The notes under the pieces are model-generated. The model had not been told where the DNA came from, made no database searches, and worked only from the letters and a program-made list of their open reading frames with translations. Positions 1-11,149 of a DNA stretch of 64,000 bases are shown piece after piece. Position 1 is the stretch's first letter. Every line of letters starts with the position of its first letter. The DNA lies in assembly GCA_018343915.1 (NCBI GenBank), contig JABRWF010000007.1, positions 2,728,001 to 2,792,000 of the forward strand, written 5' to 3'. Both the position numbers and the translations under genes were made by a program. Origin of the DNA: Agroathelia rolfsii (lineage: Eukaryota > Basidiomycota > Agaricomycetes > Amylocorticiales > Amylocorticiaceae).

Positions 1-789
1 ATGTCCATCTTAACACTAAATACTTTGAAGTACCTAAATACAAGTGTTCCCACAGCTATCACACCCTTATATCTATTGAAGGGGGACCAGGTACTTTCTT
101 AGCTTGCACTTAATTGTTGCTCTTATGTTTCACACGCATACACAAGGGGATTTGCACCTCCTCCGAGTTAATGGATGAGAGAGAGAGAGATAGGGGGGGG
201 GGGGCTAAGACGAAAGGCCTAGGCCTAAGAGATTAGTACCCTGAAGGCAAAGAATTTTTATTAGTAATCTATGTAAGGGGGTACAACCTGGGGTTTACTT
301 GCCTGAAGGCAAAGAGGTCAAAGCTAAGCTCTTCAGAACAAGTTACATGCACTATTTATACTAATATAAAATGGTCTGTGTGCAGCATGGATGGTCTGTG
401 CACAGAGGGAAATAGAAGTATAAAATGTGGCAATGCAGGGAAAGAACTTTTACCCTAACTCCACCGGGCATCCGTGTGGAGATCCGTTTCCGGACCGATA
501 CTGGTAATTGTTAGGAATTGTTCAGGGAAGGAAGGCTGTGTTCCTGGGCTATGCATAATGGAGAAAGTGGAAGTGTGCATAGCCCCAAGATTACTCCTGT
601 GACATGTGGCTTGGAACATGTGAGGGCCAATCACATGACCACTGTACTGCCCATAGTCCACGCCCTGAAGGGTAATTTTCTTAAGATAAAAATGAAAAAA
701 GAAAAGAAAATGCGATAACTAAATAAATAATTGTCCAAATAATACAAGAAAATAGCCGAAAAATTGGCAAAAATTCCCTTCTCATGACA
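1..789 (-). repeat. Solo LTR, family A, left end cut by window
   Basis: Minus-strand LTR ending (read on +) in CTCATGACA at 789, matching other A LTRs throughout. It contains the inverted CCAAT/CACGTG region, the CCTGAAGGC boxes and a CT/GA microsatellite. It interrupts B2 gag; the candidate TSD is CCTTC at 790-794, with the partner off-window. Confidence 0.85.
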
Positions 790-1004
790 CCTTCTCCTCC
801 TAAACCAGCAACACCTGAAGAATCCAAGGAGGAAGAAGACGACAAAGAAGAACCTGAGGAAGAGTACCCCTCCCCATCCGACTTCTGTCTTCCTGAACCT
901 ATACCAGAACCCATTGCATCCTGCACCCGTTCTTGCATTCCTACCCCTGTTGTTACACCTAAAATCCATACCCCTGTTCCAACCCCACATACCCATACTC
1001 CTGC
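790..1004 (+). pseudogene. B2 gag, acidic/proline-rich N-terminal fragment
   Basis: Encodes the Pro/Glu-rich linker of family-B Gag (PPKPATPEESK, an acidic run, YPSPSD, TRS, then TP repeats). It joins in frame to the sequence resuming at 12158 once B1 and one CCTGC TSD copy are removed. The same region is seen in B1 (9236-9886) and B3 gag. An open frame here runs on into the B1 LTR, but that tail is not Gag. Bounded left by the solo A LTR, so no start codon is visible. Confidence 0.85.
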
Positions 1005-2007
1005 TGTCAAGGCTTACGCGCTTGACTCTACCAAAAGACACAACCTGCTGTAAGGTACACAGGCGGGCTGTAAAGCCGGGTTTTATGTGTACGACTTGTT
1101 TGGTATTCTATTTCAGACACCCACGTGCTCCCGTTGCTACCTTTTGTAATAGTATACACTAAGCTCTACTTTGCTAAGATTGTGATCGGTACTCTAGCCA
1201 GAGGCTTCCCGTGTACTCTCTTCGCGTCAAATAAAGCTTATTGTATTTCTTACTGAGGATAGGCGGCTTAGCCCTCCGTGGTCTACGTAATGTCTGCTAG
1301 GGCTTATTACTGCCTAGGCCTAAATGAATAGGGCTTTTATCACACGGGCGCCCTCTGATGTATTAGGGACTTAAAGACTTATAAGCCTTCTTGTATCAAG
1401 GCCTTTGGTATGCTTACTAAGATGCCCTAAAGGCCTTACTCTTAGTAAGGAAAGAGAGAGAGGGGGTGTGGGCTAGGACTTAAGTAAGCCTGAAGGCAAG
1501 ATAATATATTAGCTTATGTAAATACAAAATGGGGGGTGCCCTTACCTGAAGGCAAGAAGGTCGAAGCTAAAGTTCAGGTAAGGGTTACATGCTTGTATTT
1601 ATACATAAGTGAAAGGGCCCGTGCGCAGCCTTGATGGTCTGTGCGCAGCCGGGGTTCGTAAGCGGGAACATGTCAAATGCAGGGGCAGTGCTTTGTGCCT
1701 AAGTCCGATGAGCATCCGATCGGAATGATGAGTCTAGTACTCCTTAGTAATTGCACAGTGATCGGAACGACCCTGGTTCCTGAGTCTAGACCTTTTGATG
1801 AAGAGGAATGATCTAGACTCCGCCTTCCTAATATACTCTTGTCACAAGCACTCCTGTCACGTGGGGCTAACACAGCTAGTCACACGCGCGTCAAGATGTC
1901 GCCTGCAAGGTATTTTGTCCATAACTCCATGAATAAAAATCGTAAAAATATAATAAAAATATGTACAGATACGTAAAGAAAATGCGAAAAATGTCCAACT
2001 CATAACA
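1005..2007 (-). repeat. B1 3' LTR (family B)
   Basis: On the minus strand it starts TGTTATGAGTTGGAC and ends GCCTTGACA. It directly follows the polypurine tract (TTACCCCC read on + at 2008). A perfect 9-bp inverted repeat, GAGTCTAGA/TCTAGACTC, lies at 1782-1790 and 1812-1820 in U3. Confidence 0.95.
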
Positions 2008-2321
2008 TTACCCCCTTCTCAAGGGAGTTACTCCGGAACTTCCCTAGTTCCCATCCTGCAGTTTCCTTCGTCGTTGTTTCTGTATAATTCTCAATTGGTC
2101 TAAAAGGCAATTCCCCAAAGACTGCAGCGTTTAAGCGTTTAGGTGCATTAGGGTGCCTCTTGTGGAAGTCTCGTATTCTGGCTTTAGCATGTGTCAGATT
2201 GTCCGCGGGTTCCCAATTGTCTTCTCCAGGAGCATCCTTCCAGCTAACGAGGTATTCTAACCATTTGGGTCTTCCAGAAATCCTAGAGTCTTTAATCTTG
2301 GCGACTTCCCATTCTTCTTCT
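2008..2321 (-). pseudogene. B1 pol C-terminus: chromodomain and tail
   Basis: Translates to the end of family-B pol: the second half of the chromodomain (WKDAPGEDNWE-type core), a linker with PxKRLNAAVFGELPFRPIEN, then the tail. The chromodomain is known to bind methylated histone H3 and direct chromovirus integration to heterochromatin. It is separated from the rest of pol by solo LTR C. There is no stop before the LTR: as in B3, the frame reads through the polypurine tract and terminates at TGA within the first bases of the 3' LTR. Confidence 0.85.
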
Positions 2322-3240
2322 TGTCAAGAGCACACCTGCCTCTTGTCACTAAAACTCAACTAAAGTCTACGTCAACCCCTCAAAGGTACGGGGTAGCCAG
2401 TAAGGCTGTTTTACAACTCCTAAGACTTAGGACGCGCGGGTGTACACTTCCTTGCCCGGTCTTCACTATCACGCAACTTCTAGCTTTTCAGTCACCAGGT
2501 GTTACTCCAAGCTTACAAAGCTTTCACACGAGGTCTACTGTCAAGGCAAGAAATATCTTGTGTATGTGAATATGGGTGCGATGTATCTTAACCGCGACAA
2601 ACACAGGGCAGCGCCTTTGTTTGCTTGAGTGCACTAAGCACTATGTAGTGTATACAGCTACGCAAATGGTCAGCCAAAGGCCTGGACCTGTCTTATGCGT
2701 GCTAACGGAAGAGGGGCACTAAGCGACCTCTTTAACTACTGCAGCACAGAGCACGCAGCAACCCTCTGGCACAGAGCCTAAGGGATTTGGGGGATGATAG
2801 AGAGAGGGGGGGAGACAGACAATCACGCCTTGAGAGGTGAAGGGCTCTGAAGACAAAGAGAACGAATCTGAGGTCTTCAGGTAGAGGCACTACAGGGTTA
2901 TATACTTAATTCTACCTGGTCTGTGCGCAGCTACATGGTCTGTGCGCAGTACTGCTAAGTATGGCGTGATATTGCACCATTATTAGTTATAGTGAGTTTA
3001 CAGTGGTGTCATGATCCGGACCCATGCTCTAGACTCTGCTTACATAATATGTCACATGACAAGTGGTCACATGATGGCCAGTCACATGGTCGACTGGTCA
3101 CATGACTTGCTTAGTCATCAGAATGTGTGTTTACGTAATATACAATATGTACATCAAAAAATAGAGAAAAATCGGGAAAAATTCAGAAAAATATTGAAAA
3201 ATTCAAAATAAAATTATAATACAACGAGCGACTCGTAACA
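2322..3240 (-). repeat. Solo LTR, family C (919 bp)
   Basis: Bounded by the TSD CTTCT (2317-2321 and 3241-3245); minus-strand start TGTTACGAGTCGCTC. It has no internal coding relative in the window. It shares the plan of the other families: a TATA-like TATATAA lies 35 nt before AGATTCGTTCT (a variant of the AGCTTCGACCT motif), then a CTTCAG box. It splits the B1 chromodomain. Confidence 0.9.
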
Positions 3241-3245
3241 CTTCT

Positions 3246-5079
3246 CCTTCGACCTCCACTGGCTCAGGTGGGGGTTGATCTCGATCTGATGGTTTATGTC
3301 CGGATAAGAGAGAAACGTGGAAAACGTCATGAATGGACCAAGTGCGAGGAATCTTGAGACGATATGCAAGTGGACCGATTCTTTCCAAGATTTCATAGGG
3401 GCCGGCAAACTTAGCGGATAGCTTCCTTGTTGGCTGAGATGTCTTCAGGTTCTCAGTGGATAACCAGACTTTATCGCCCTTTTGCCATTGAGGTGATTCT
3501 TGTACATGCTTGTCAAAGGATTCCTTCATCTTTTCTGCAGCTAGGTTGAGGGCGGCTTGGGCGTCCGATTGTGCATCTGCAATGACGTGTAACCAGTCCT
3601 CTACAGCTGGTGTTTCAAAGATACCCATAAGAGAAAAATCCATGCGAGGGTCAAACCCATAGTTCATTTTGAATGGTGACATCTTGGTAGCGGAATGTTG
3701 TCGGTTATTCAAAGCAAACTCGGCAGAGGGGAGTAATCTTGCCCAATCATCCTGTCAGTGGGATACGAAGAACCTTAGGTATGCTTCAAGTTCTTGGTTC
3801 ACACGTTCAGATTGTCCATCCGTTTACAGGTGATAGGCGGTGGACATGGCTGTAATGATTCCAAGGCGCTTGTGTACTTCCCGCATCACTTTACTTGCAA
3901 ATTGGGGTCCTCTATCAGAAGTAATCCTGGATGGCAATCCATGGAGTTTGAAGACATGGGACCATAGAAGTTCTGCTGTCCCGATGGCATTGATCTTCTC
4001 CGTGGTAGGGATGACATGGGTCATTTTTGAAAACCTATCTACTACAACCAGAATGCTATCATAACCCTGTGAATCAGGCAGCTTAACAATCATGTCCATG
4101 GTAATGTGATCCCAGGGACGTGTTGGCGTGGGGAGGGGTTCAAGAGGACCAAAAGCTGGTAAGCGAGAGGATTTGTTCTGAATGCAGATTTGGCAGGTCT
4201 CTACATATTCGTTTACTGCCTTTGTCATACCAGGCCACCAGTAATTGCGTGAGACTAATTCGAGGGTTTTGTGTTGACCGGGGTGGCCACTCAGCAGACT
4301 ATCATGGTACATAGAGATAATCTGTGTTCGGATTTCTTTGTCCGCTGGCACATAAACCCTTCCTTGTCGTAGGATGACTCCATTTTCTTGGTTCCATTCT
4401 TCCAGCCCCTTCTGAAGTTTGACTGGTCCTAAGTCTTTTACTAATCGAAGTGCCTCTGCGACCTCTGCTTTGGGGGAAGCATTCCGGATTTTCTTGAGTA
4501 ACTCGGATTCTCCTTCCATCAGGACATGGCCTCGTCGTGCAGCATTGATCCGGAATAACTTGGGGTCGAGTAGTACTACATCATGATTGTCTTCTGCGTC
4601 AGCGACCTGGAGATCAGGGCGTCGAGATAGTGCGTTGGCCTTGCCGTTTTCGGCACCCTTCTGGTAATGGATGCGGAAGTTGAAATCTGCCAGGAAAAGG
4701 GACCAACGAGCTTGTTGGCGGGTTAGGTTACGGGCTGTAGTCCAATATTCGAGGTTCTTATGGTCCGTCCAGATTTCAAAAGGTTCGGGTAAGCCTTGTA
4801 GTAGATGACGCCAATGATCGAGGGCGCGGATGACTCCTAGCATCTCCTTGTCCCAGATGTCGTAGTTCCTTTCTGCATCATTCATGGACTGGGACAAGAA
4901 GGCAATGGGGTGCCAGGCTCCAGATTCGTCCTTTTGACTGAGAACTGCTCCAGTGGCATAAGAGGAGGCATCCGTTTCTACCTGGGTTAGGGCCTTTTGA
5001 TCATAGGATCGTAACACTGGGGCAGTACTGAAGGCTTTCTTGAGATTATCCAAGCTTTCCTGCTCTTCTGGTCCCCAAG
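3246..5079 (-). pseudogene. B1 pol: RNase H, integrase, start of chromodomain
   Basis: On the minus strand: RNase H ([13 protein letters not shown], the TDHKNLEYW motif, ALSRRPDL), the integrase zinc-binding domain (GHPGQHKT ... CQICIQNK), the catalytic core with D (MDMIVKLP), D (TSDRGPQF) and E (NQELEAYL), the GPY module (KFAGPYEIL), then the chromodomain start. These copy integrated cDNA into the genome in a working element. Breaks: TAA at 3824-3826 (CAA to TAA) just after TAYHL, and TGA at 3755-3757 (CGA to TGA), plus solo LTR C. Otherwise well preserved for over 400 residues. Confidence 0.93.
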
Positions 5080-5938
5080 TGTCAAGGGATCACTCTTGAC
5101 TATGCGGAGATAACCAAAAATAACCTCTCAACTCTTAGCAAAGTACCTAAGACAGAAGTTTTCCCACACTACGCAAACCCCTTTATCTATTGAGGGTGGT
5201 AAGGGTACTCTGCTTATGCCTTACGAAGCTCCGGAGACTTAAGTCGGAGGGGAGCGGAGTTCCCGGAGGTTCTGAATCACGCGTCACGCGTCTAACTAAC
5301 TAATCTAGGGAATTTCACCCTACTAATTGAATGTTTTGGTACGCTAAGACGCTGGGCTAGGCCCGGAGGTAAAAGAACCCTGAAGGCGAAGTTTTTATTA
5401 GTAATCTACTTTAATGAAATACAACCTAAATACTTGCCTAAAGGCGAAGAGGTCAAAGCTGGCCTTTCAGGACAAGTTACATACACTACTTATACTACTA
5501 CAAAAGCTCCGCGCTAGTTCTGACGCGGAGGAAAGACAAAGAGAAAGTAGAGTATGCGGGGGAAGACCTTTTCCCTAACTCCGACGGGCAGCCGTGCGGA
5601 GATACAACACTTCCGGAGGTTCCGCGCTCAGGAGCGGAGCTCCGCAGGAGCTTGGGAGCGGAAGCTCGGAGGTATGTAGCGGAACCAGTATCCATTAGGA
5701 ATCGGTCAGTGATCGGAGGTTTGTACTCCGGAGTTGTGCGGAATGGTGAACAGGAAATTCACAACTCATGATTACTCCTGTAGCGTGCGGCTTAGTCACA
5801 TGAGGGCCAATCATAGGACCGCTCACTGCCTACAGACCACGCTCTGAGGGTAATATAATGAAAGAAAATGAAATGAAATATAATACATTGTTTAAATAAT
5901 AACGAAAAATTTATAGTCCAAAATTCCAACTCATAACA
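5080..5938 (-). repeat. Solo LTR, family D (859 bp)
   Basis: TSD CCAAG at 5075-5079 and 5939-5943. Minus-strand start TGTTATGAGTTGGAATTTTGG. Dense in CGGAG/CTCCG, including the palindrome CGGAG-N7-CTCCG at 5714-5730. It retains the TATA and CTTCGCCTTCAGG layout. Two further D copies lie at 47652 and 61245. Confidence 0.93.
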
Positions 5939-5943
5939 CCAAG

Positions 5944-7359
5944 TCCAGTCAACCTTGCCTGTAAGACGATCTAGGGGCTTACAGATCTTTCCGAAATCAT
6001 GAATGAAACGCCTGTAGTAGTTGGCCAGCCCCCGAAACTTGCGGACTTCTTTCACATTTTTAGGAGTTGGCCAATCTAGGATGGGTTTAACCTTTTCCGG
6101 ATCCATGCTGACTTGTCGATAGGAGACAATAAAGCCCAAGATATTGACCTCAGGTTTTTCAACCTCGAATTTATCCAAATTGCCATATAAGTTGTGTTCT
6201 CTTAGAATGGATAGGACTTCTCGTGTAACTTCACGTAACTTCTCCTTGGTTTCAGCTCCAATGATGACATCATTGATGTAGACCCTAACAAAGCCCAGTT
6301 GAACCAATTGAAGAAGGATGTCGTCCATCAATGCTTGCATGGAAGATGGGGCGTTACAGAGACCAAATGGCATGACCAGGGGTTCGAAGAGACCACGTGA
6401 TGTAATGAAGGCTGCCTTTCGTTCATCTCCTTCCCTGATGCGGATGTTGTTGAATCCAGCCCTGAGGTTGATCTTAGTGAATCATCGGAATTGGGTCATG
6501 TGTTCCACTATTTCAGAAATCAGGGGGAGGGGATATGCGTTCTTGACGGTTTGTTCATTAAGGGCTTGGTAATCTTGAACAGGACGAAGCTTGCCATTCT
6601 TTTTCGGGACGAAAAACATGGGGGCGGCGAATTCACTTTTAGATTTGCAAATATACCCCTTTGCTAGGTTGTCATCGATCCATTCATTGAGTGTGTCAGT
6701 TTCGTTGCTACTGAGGGGGTATACACGCCCTCGTCTGAGCTTGGTTTCATCAAGCAACTCAATCTTATGGTCCGATGACTTATGACTAGGTAGTCTACTT
6801 GCTTCCTCCTCAGAGAATACATTAGCAAAATCTTCATATCCTGCAGGCATGGTACTAGTGGCTTGTACAACTTCCTTTTCAGGTAGGAAGGTAACCTCTG
6901 CAGATTTCCAGTCAATCACAGGATTTTCGAGTCGTAACCAGTCAATTCCAAGAATAACGTCTTCTTGGCCAATGTCGACTACGCAGAGCGGCAGATATTT
7001 CCTTTTAGAACCAATCGTGGTGTCAAGGATTGCGACGGATTCAATTTTTCCAATCTGGTTTGCAGAGTTGTCTATGTTATACAGGGGAATAGGGCGGGGT
7101 AATTTTTTTGTAGGGATTTTGTGTTTTTCTACATATCGATAATTTACAAAAGAAGAAGAAGCCCCGGAATCAATCATAGCAGAAGTGGAAAAATTTCTAA
7201 AGGGTCCATGGAACATGATTAGAACCTTGAGGTGCTGTCCATTTGCACCTGCAAGGGAAAAATAAGAAGAAGAAGAAACAGAAATATTGTTACATGCAGA
7301 GAAAGAAGAAAGTCTATTTTGTACGTATGGGTCAGACTGAATAGCCCTTTCAGCTGACC
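5944..7359 (-). pseudogene. B1 pol: aspartic protease and reverse transcriptase
   Basis: Pol is open in the -1 frame from the end of gag. Protease: AMIDSGASSS with the catalytic DSGA triad, later ILGIDWL. RT: YPLSSNET, APMFFVPKKNGKLRPVQDYQALN, FTKIDLRAGFNNI, MPFGLCNAPSSMQ, then VYINDVIIGA. The YxDD box reads YIND: the first catalytic Asp codon is AAT (plus-strand 6272-6274). TGG to TGA gives one stop at 6482-6484. The RT thumb (GLANYYRRFI, KPLDRLTGKVDW) ends at solo LTR D. Confidence 0.93.
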
Positions 7360-8213
7360 TTAGGAAAAACCCATCTGATCCTTGAGCGCGGCGATGGCGG
7401 CCGCTTGTTCCTCCATGATCTGCATCACATGATCAGGGACCGTATATGCAGGTGGATTCACAGAGGACGGAGTAATGGCGGGGGGGGTATTGGTGCAGCC
7501 GCTGGTTGAACGGAGGCGGATATGGATGCTTGACCAGAGGGAGCAAATGGATGAGGCTTGTAACCAAGGAGGGTGCAACGGCACTTAGGATGACCTAATT
7601 GGCCACAATGGAAACACTGAGCCTTTGACCAATCCCTAGGTGGGAACGATGGTCTTCCCTGAAAGGAGGGTTAACTGGTCGGAGGCGTAGCGACTTGAGC
7701 CGCATTAATCGTGATAGGGTTTATAGCCAATCCAGCTACAGGGACCCGAGGTTTCCATGTGTCCTGCCACAATCCGGCAGAGTGTAGTCCTTGTTCAGCA
7801 CAAAGTGCTGCATCCATTGCTTTCTGGACCATTTCCAGATTGGTCTGGTCCCATCCACCAAGTACATTACGGATCTTGGGGTTCAACCCGTCCAAGAATT
7901 GTACGCGCCAATCTTCCTCAGACAGGTCCGTCTGTTGAGCAGTTGACCAGAAGTCGGTGATGTAATCTTGGGTGCTACGTGACCCCTGCTTCAGATTCTT
8001 CATCTTGTCCAGAGCCGACCTCTTGTAATCCCACAATCCGTAAAGACCTTGAAAGGCCTTATAGAAGTCGTTAAAGACAAAAGGAGATTCCATCTTGACT
8101 TCTCCTTCTTCCTCCTCCTTGATCATGTCAGACCACTTTTCTGACCATCTTCTTGGACCTCCTTCTAACAAAGATATGAGCAGCCTGCCCTTGTCGTGGT
8201 CCAAGCTATACAA
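7360..8213 (-). pseudogene. B1 gag, C-terminal two-thirds
   Basis: Retrotransposon Gag capsid-like region (DKGRLLISLLEGGPRRWSEKW, FYKAFQGLYGLWDYKRSALDK, DYITDFWSTAQQTDLSEEDW) followed by a CCHC zinc knuckle (CFHCGQLGHPKCRC) for RNA packaging, ending in KDQMGFS and TAA at 7360-7362. A CAA to TAA stop lies at 7669-7671, before the knuckle. A reading-frame slip lies near the G7 run around 7490. The slippery heptamer GGGTTTT is at 7366-7372 (read on minus). Joined to 9236-9886 when the solo B LTR is removed. Confidence 0.9.
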
Positions 8214-9230
8214 TGTTATGAGTTGGATATTTTTCGCCTTTTCTTTACGGACATGTACATATTTTTATTACATTTTTACAATTTTTATTCATGGAGATAC
8301 GGACAAAATACCTTGCAGGCGACATCTTGACGCGCGTGTGACTGGCTGTGTTAGCCCCACGTGACAGGAGTGCTCGTGACAAGAGTATATTAGGAAGGCG
8401 GAGTCTAGATCATTCCTTTTCATCAAAAGGTCTAGACTCAGGAACCAGGGACGTTCCGATCACTGTGCGATTACTAAGGAGTACTAGACTCAGCATTCCG
8501 ATCGGTTGCTCATCGGACTTAGGTACAAAGCACTGCCCCTGCATTCTAGTCATTTCCGCTTACGAACCCTGCTGCGCACAGACCATCAAGGCTGCGCACG
8601 GGCCCTTCATTTTGTGTATAAATACAAGCATGTAGCCCTTACCTGAACTTTAGCTTTGACCTTTTCGCCTTCAGGTAAGGGCACCCCCCCATCTCTTGTA
8701 TACTTACATAAGACTAATATACTTTTCGCCTTCAGGCTTATATACGTCCTAGCTCACACCCCTTTTCTTTCTCCCCTTTTCTATTAAGTGTAAGGCCTTA
8801 AGGGCAACTTAGTAGGAGTACACGTAAAGCCTTGATACAAGAAGGCACTAAGTCTATAAAGCCCTCAATACACAGGAGGCATTGCGCGTGAACACGAAAC
8901 CCTATTCATTTAGGTCAAGGCAGTAATAAGTCCTTGCGGAGATTTGTTGACCACGGTGGGCTAAGCCGCCTATCTCGAGTAAGAAGTGCGATAGGAACTA
9001 TTTGACGCAAAGCAAGTACACGGGAAGACATTGTGTCTGGAGTACCGAACACGAGCCTAGCAAAGTAGTTGCTAGAAACACACTATTACGAAGAGTAGCA
9101 ACGGGAGCACGTGGGTCTCCGACTAGATAACCAACCCAGTAACACACGTAAAACCCGGCTTTACAGCCCGCCTGCATACCTTACAAGCAGGTTGTGTTTG
9201 TTGGTTAAGTCAAGAGCGTAAGCCTTGACA
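8214..9230 (+). repeat. Solo LTR, family B (1017 bp), inside B1 gag
   Basis: TSD TACAA at 8209-8213 and 9231-9235; TGTTATGAG ... CCTTGACA. A family-B LTR inserted into a family-B element, in opposite orientation to its host. Confidence 0.95.
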
Positions 9231-9235
9231 TACAA

Positions 9236-9886
9236 GGTAGGATTTAGCCCGAGGTAGTTTTCGAATCCCAGGATAAAATCTTTGTATTTTTCGCGGTCTC
9301 CCGTGAACTTAGAAGGCTCCTTGCCTCTTTCTTTTGTGGAGGCCACTGTAACAACCTGTGGAGCAGGTGTTGGTGCAGGAGCAGGTGCTGGGCGATCGGC
9401 GATTTCCACCAGTTTGCGCTGTGTCTCTATCATGTGACGCATCATTTCCGTAGTCTGACGCTGCATTTCCAGCATCTGACCTAGAAACTGTTCAAATCCG
9501 GCAGACACAGTGGGAGAGGGAGGGCGAGTTGCGGCGGGTGTTCGAGTTCGGGGAGTGGGAATGGGGGTATGGATTTTGGGGGTGACGGCAGGTGTAGGTA
9601 CTCGCGATCTGGTTCGAGAGGCTATTGGCTCAGGAGCAGGTTTGGGCTCTCTATAATCAGAAGGGGAGGGGTAAGATTCCTCCTCAGGTTCCTCTTCTTC
9701 GTCGTCCTCCTCCTCTTTGGATTCTTCAGGTGTAGCAGGTTTAGGAGGGGAAGGAAGCTTTAGCGGTGTGGGTACCTTAGGGGGTTGAGAGAATGTAGGC
9801 TGGGGAGCGGGGGCAGATACGGATGGGCGCGCAGAGGACTTGGCGAGGGGTTGTGCGGGAGCCTTTCCTTTTTGGGATTGGCTCAT
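9236..9886 (-). pseudogene. B1 gag, N-terminal part
   Basis: Starts MSQSQKGKAPAQP. A Pro/Ser-rich stretch, an acidic run (EEEDDEEEEPEEE) and TP repeats follow, then a predicted helical segment (FLGQMLEMQRQTTEMMRH) and the FTGDREKYKDFILGFENYLGLNPT start of the capsid-like fold, cut by the solo B LTR. The 27 codons upstream that are open in B3 contain a stop here (TAG in the VEP-LHK stretch), and the far-upstream ATG is ACG. So MSQSQ is the natural start in this copy. Confidence 0.88.
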
Positions 9887-9970
9887 AAACTTGTGGAGCT
9901 AAGGCTCAACACGGATTCGTTGTCTTCTTCAAACTTTAGCCACCAAGCGGAGTACCTCTGGTAACGTAAT

Positions 9971-10817
9971 TGTCATGAGAAGGCAATTTTCGCCGATTTT
10001 TCGGTCATTTTCTTGTATTATTTGGACTAGTATTTAATTAGTTATCGCATTTTCTTTCCTTTTCTTCTTATTTTTCTTATAAAAATTACCCTTTAGGGCG
10101 TGGACTGTGGGCAGTGCAGTGGTCATGTGATTGGCCCTCACGTGTTCCAAGCCGCACGTCACAGGAGTAATCTCGGGGCTGTGTACTTCCTTTTTATCAT
10201 CACACATAGCCCAGGAACACAGCCTTCCTTCCCTGAACAATTCCTAACGATTACCGGTATCGGTCCGGAAACGGATCTTTACACGGATGCCCGGTGGAGT
10301 TAGGGTAAAAGTTCTTTCCCTGCATTGCCACATTCTATGCTTCTATTTCCCTCTACGCACAGACCATCCATGCTGCGCATGGACCATTCCATAGTAGTAT
10401 AAATAGTGCATGTAACTTGTCCTGAAGAGCTCAGCTTCGACCTCTTCGCCTTCAGGCAAGTAAACCCCAGGTTGTATTCTCTTACATAGATTACTAATAA
10501 AATCTTCGCCTTCAGGGTATACCTTTTGGCCTAGGCCCTCCGTCCTAGCCCCCCCATCTCCCCTCTCTCTCTCTCTCTACCTTACTTGTGGGTGGTGTAA
10601 ATCCCCCAAAACGTGTGCGTGTGAATAAGAGCCCAATTACGTAAGAGATAAGAAAGTACCCGGCGTACCCTCAATAGACATAGGGATTGCGCGTCTGTGG
10701 GAACACTCTTGCGTAGGTACTTTGATAAATTAGTGTTAGGGTGTGTATTGTTTGATTACACGCACAAGTAGGCTCTCCACGCCCAATGTCGTATAGTCAA
10801 GGAGTATACCCTTGACA
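9971..10817 (+). repeat. Solo LTR, family A (847 bp)
   Basis: TSD GTAAT at 9966-9970 and 10818-10822. TATAAAT starts at 10398, and an intact AGCTTCGACCT lies 35 nt later at 10433-10443. U3 has ATTGG (inverted CCAAT), CACGTG and a CRE-like CACGTCAC. Inserted at the gag start of B1. Confidence 0.95.
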
Positions 10818-10822
10818 GTAAT

Positions 10823-11149
10823 AAAAGGATAAAAGAGATTTGGTTGGGCAGGCAGTTTTGCACCTAAAGAGGTGTCCCTAGAAGCAGCAGGCTAACCCTG
10901 CAGTAGCGCCTTCGGGTAACGACACAAGGTTTCCCTGGAATGTGCAGGTACTCCCAAGCCTAAATCTGAACGGGTTAAAACTGAGTATTAGATCTCAGCT
11001 AATTGCTTCTGCAAACAGTTCAAGCCCAATGCAAATTTAACAAAAGAAGCATATGTAAAAGTTTTCGTTGCTTGTGCTATTTAGCAGTGGAATCGGACTG
11101 CACACTGGAGCGGGGCTTGACAGTGGTTTTTAGGCTAGCTTCGACCTAA
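10823..11149 (-). other. B1 5' leader with primer-binding site
   Basis: Noncoding leader between the 5' LTR and gag. On the minus strand, the LTR is followed by TT then AGGTCGAAGCT (plus-strand 11137-11147). This is the exact complement of the putative mRNA 5' end in the LTR at 11703-11713, supporting self-priming. The rest matches the B3 leader (34400-34725) and shows no ORF. Confidence 0.75.

Noticed and set aside
784..1053. 89-codon frame spanning 784-1053
   Set aside because: A chimera: a few codons of the A LTR, then B2 gag, then the B1 LTR. Only 790-1004 is a gene fragment.
1673..1873. Recurrent open frame beginning MLAPRDRSAR (also near 8348, 11818, 37745, 47149, 60627)
   Set aside because: It is the U3 part of family-B LTRs read through; its recurrence comes from repeat copies, it has no domain, and it breaks in older copies.
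10556..10580. CT/GA microsatellites and C- or G-runs in many LTRs, considered as satellites or array repeats
   Set aside because: They sit at one fixed position in each LTR family with variable length, and there is no spacer-repeat structure, so no CRISPR-like or independent satellite is present.
10823..11149. tRNA gene or tRNA-derived PBS
   Set aside because: No cloverleaf or A/B box was found by eye, and the PBS does not end in the TGGT expected opposite a tRNA CCA end; self-complementarity to the LTR explains it better.
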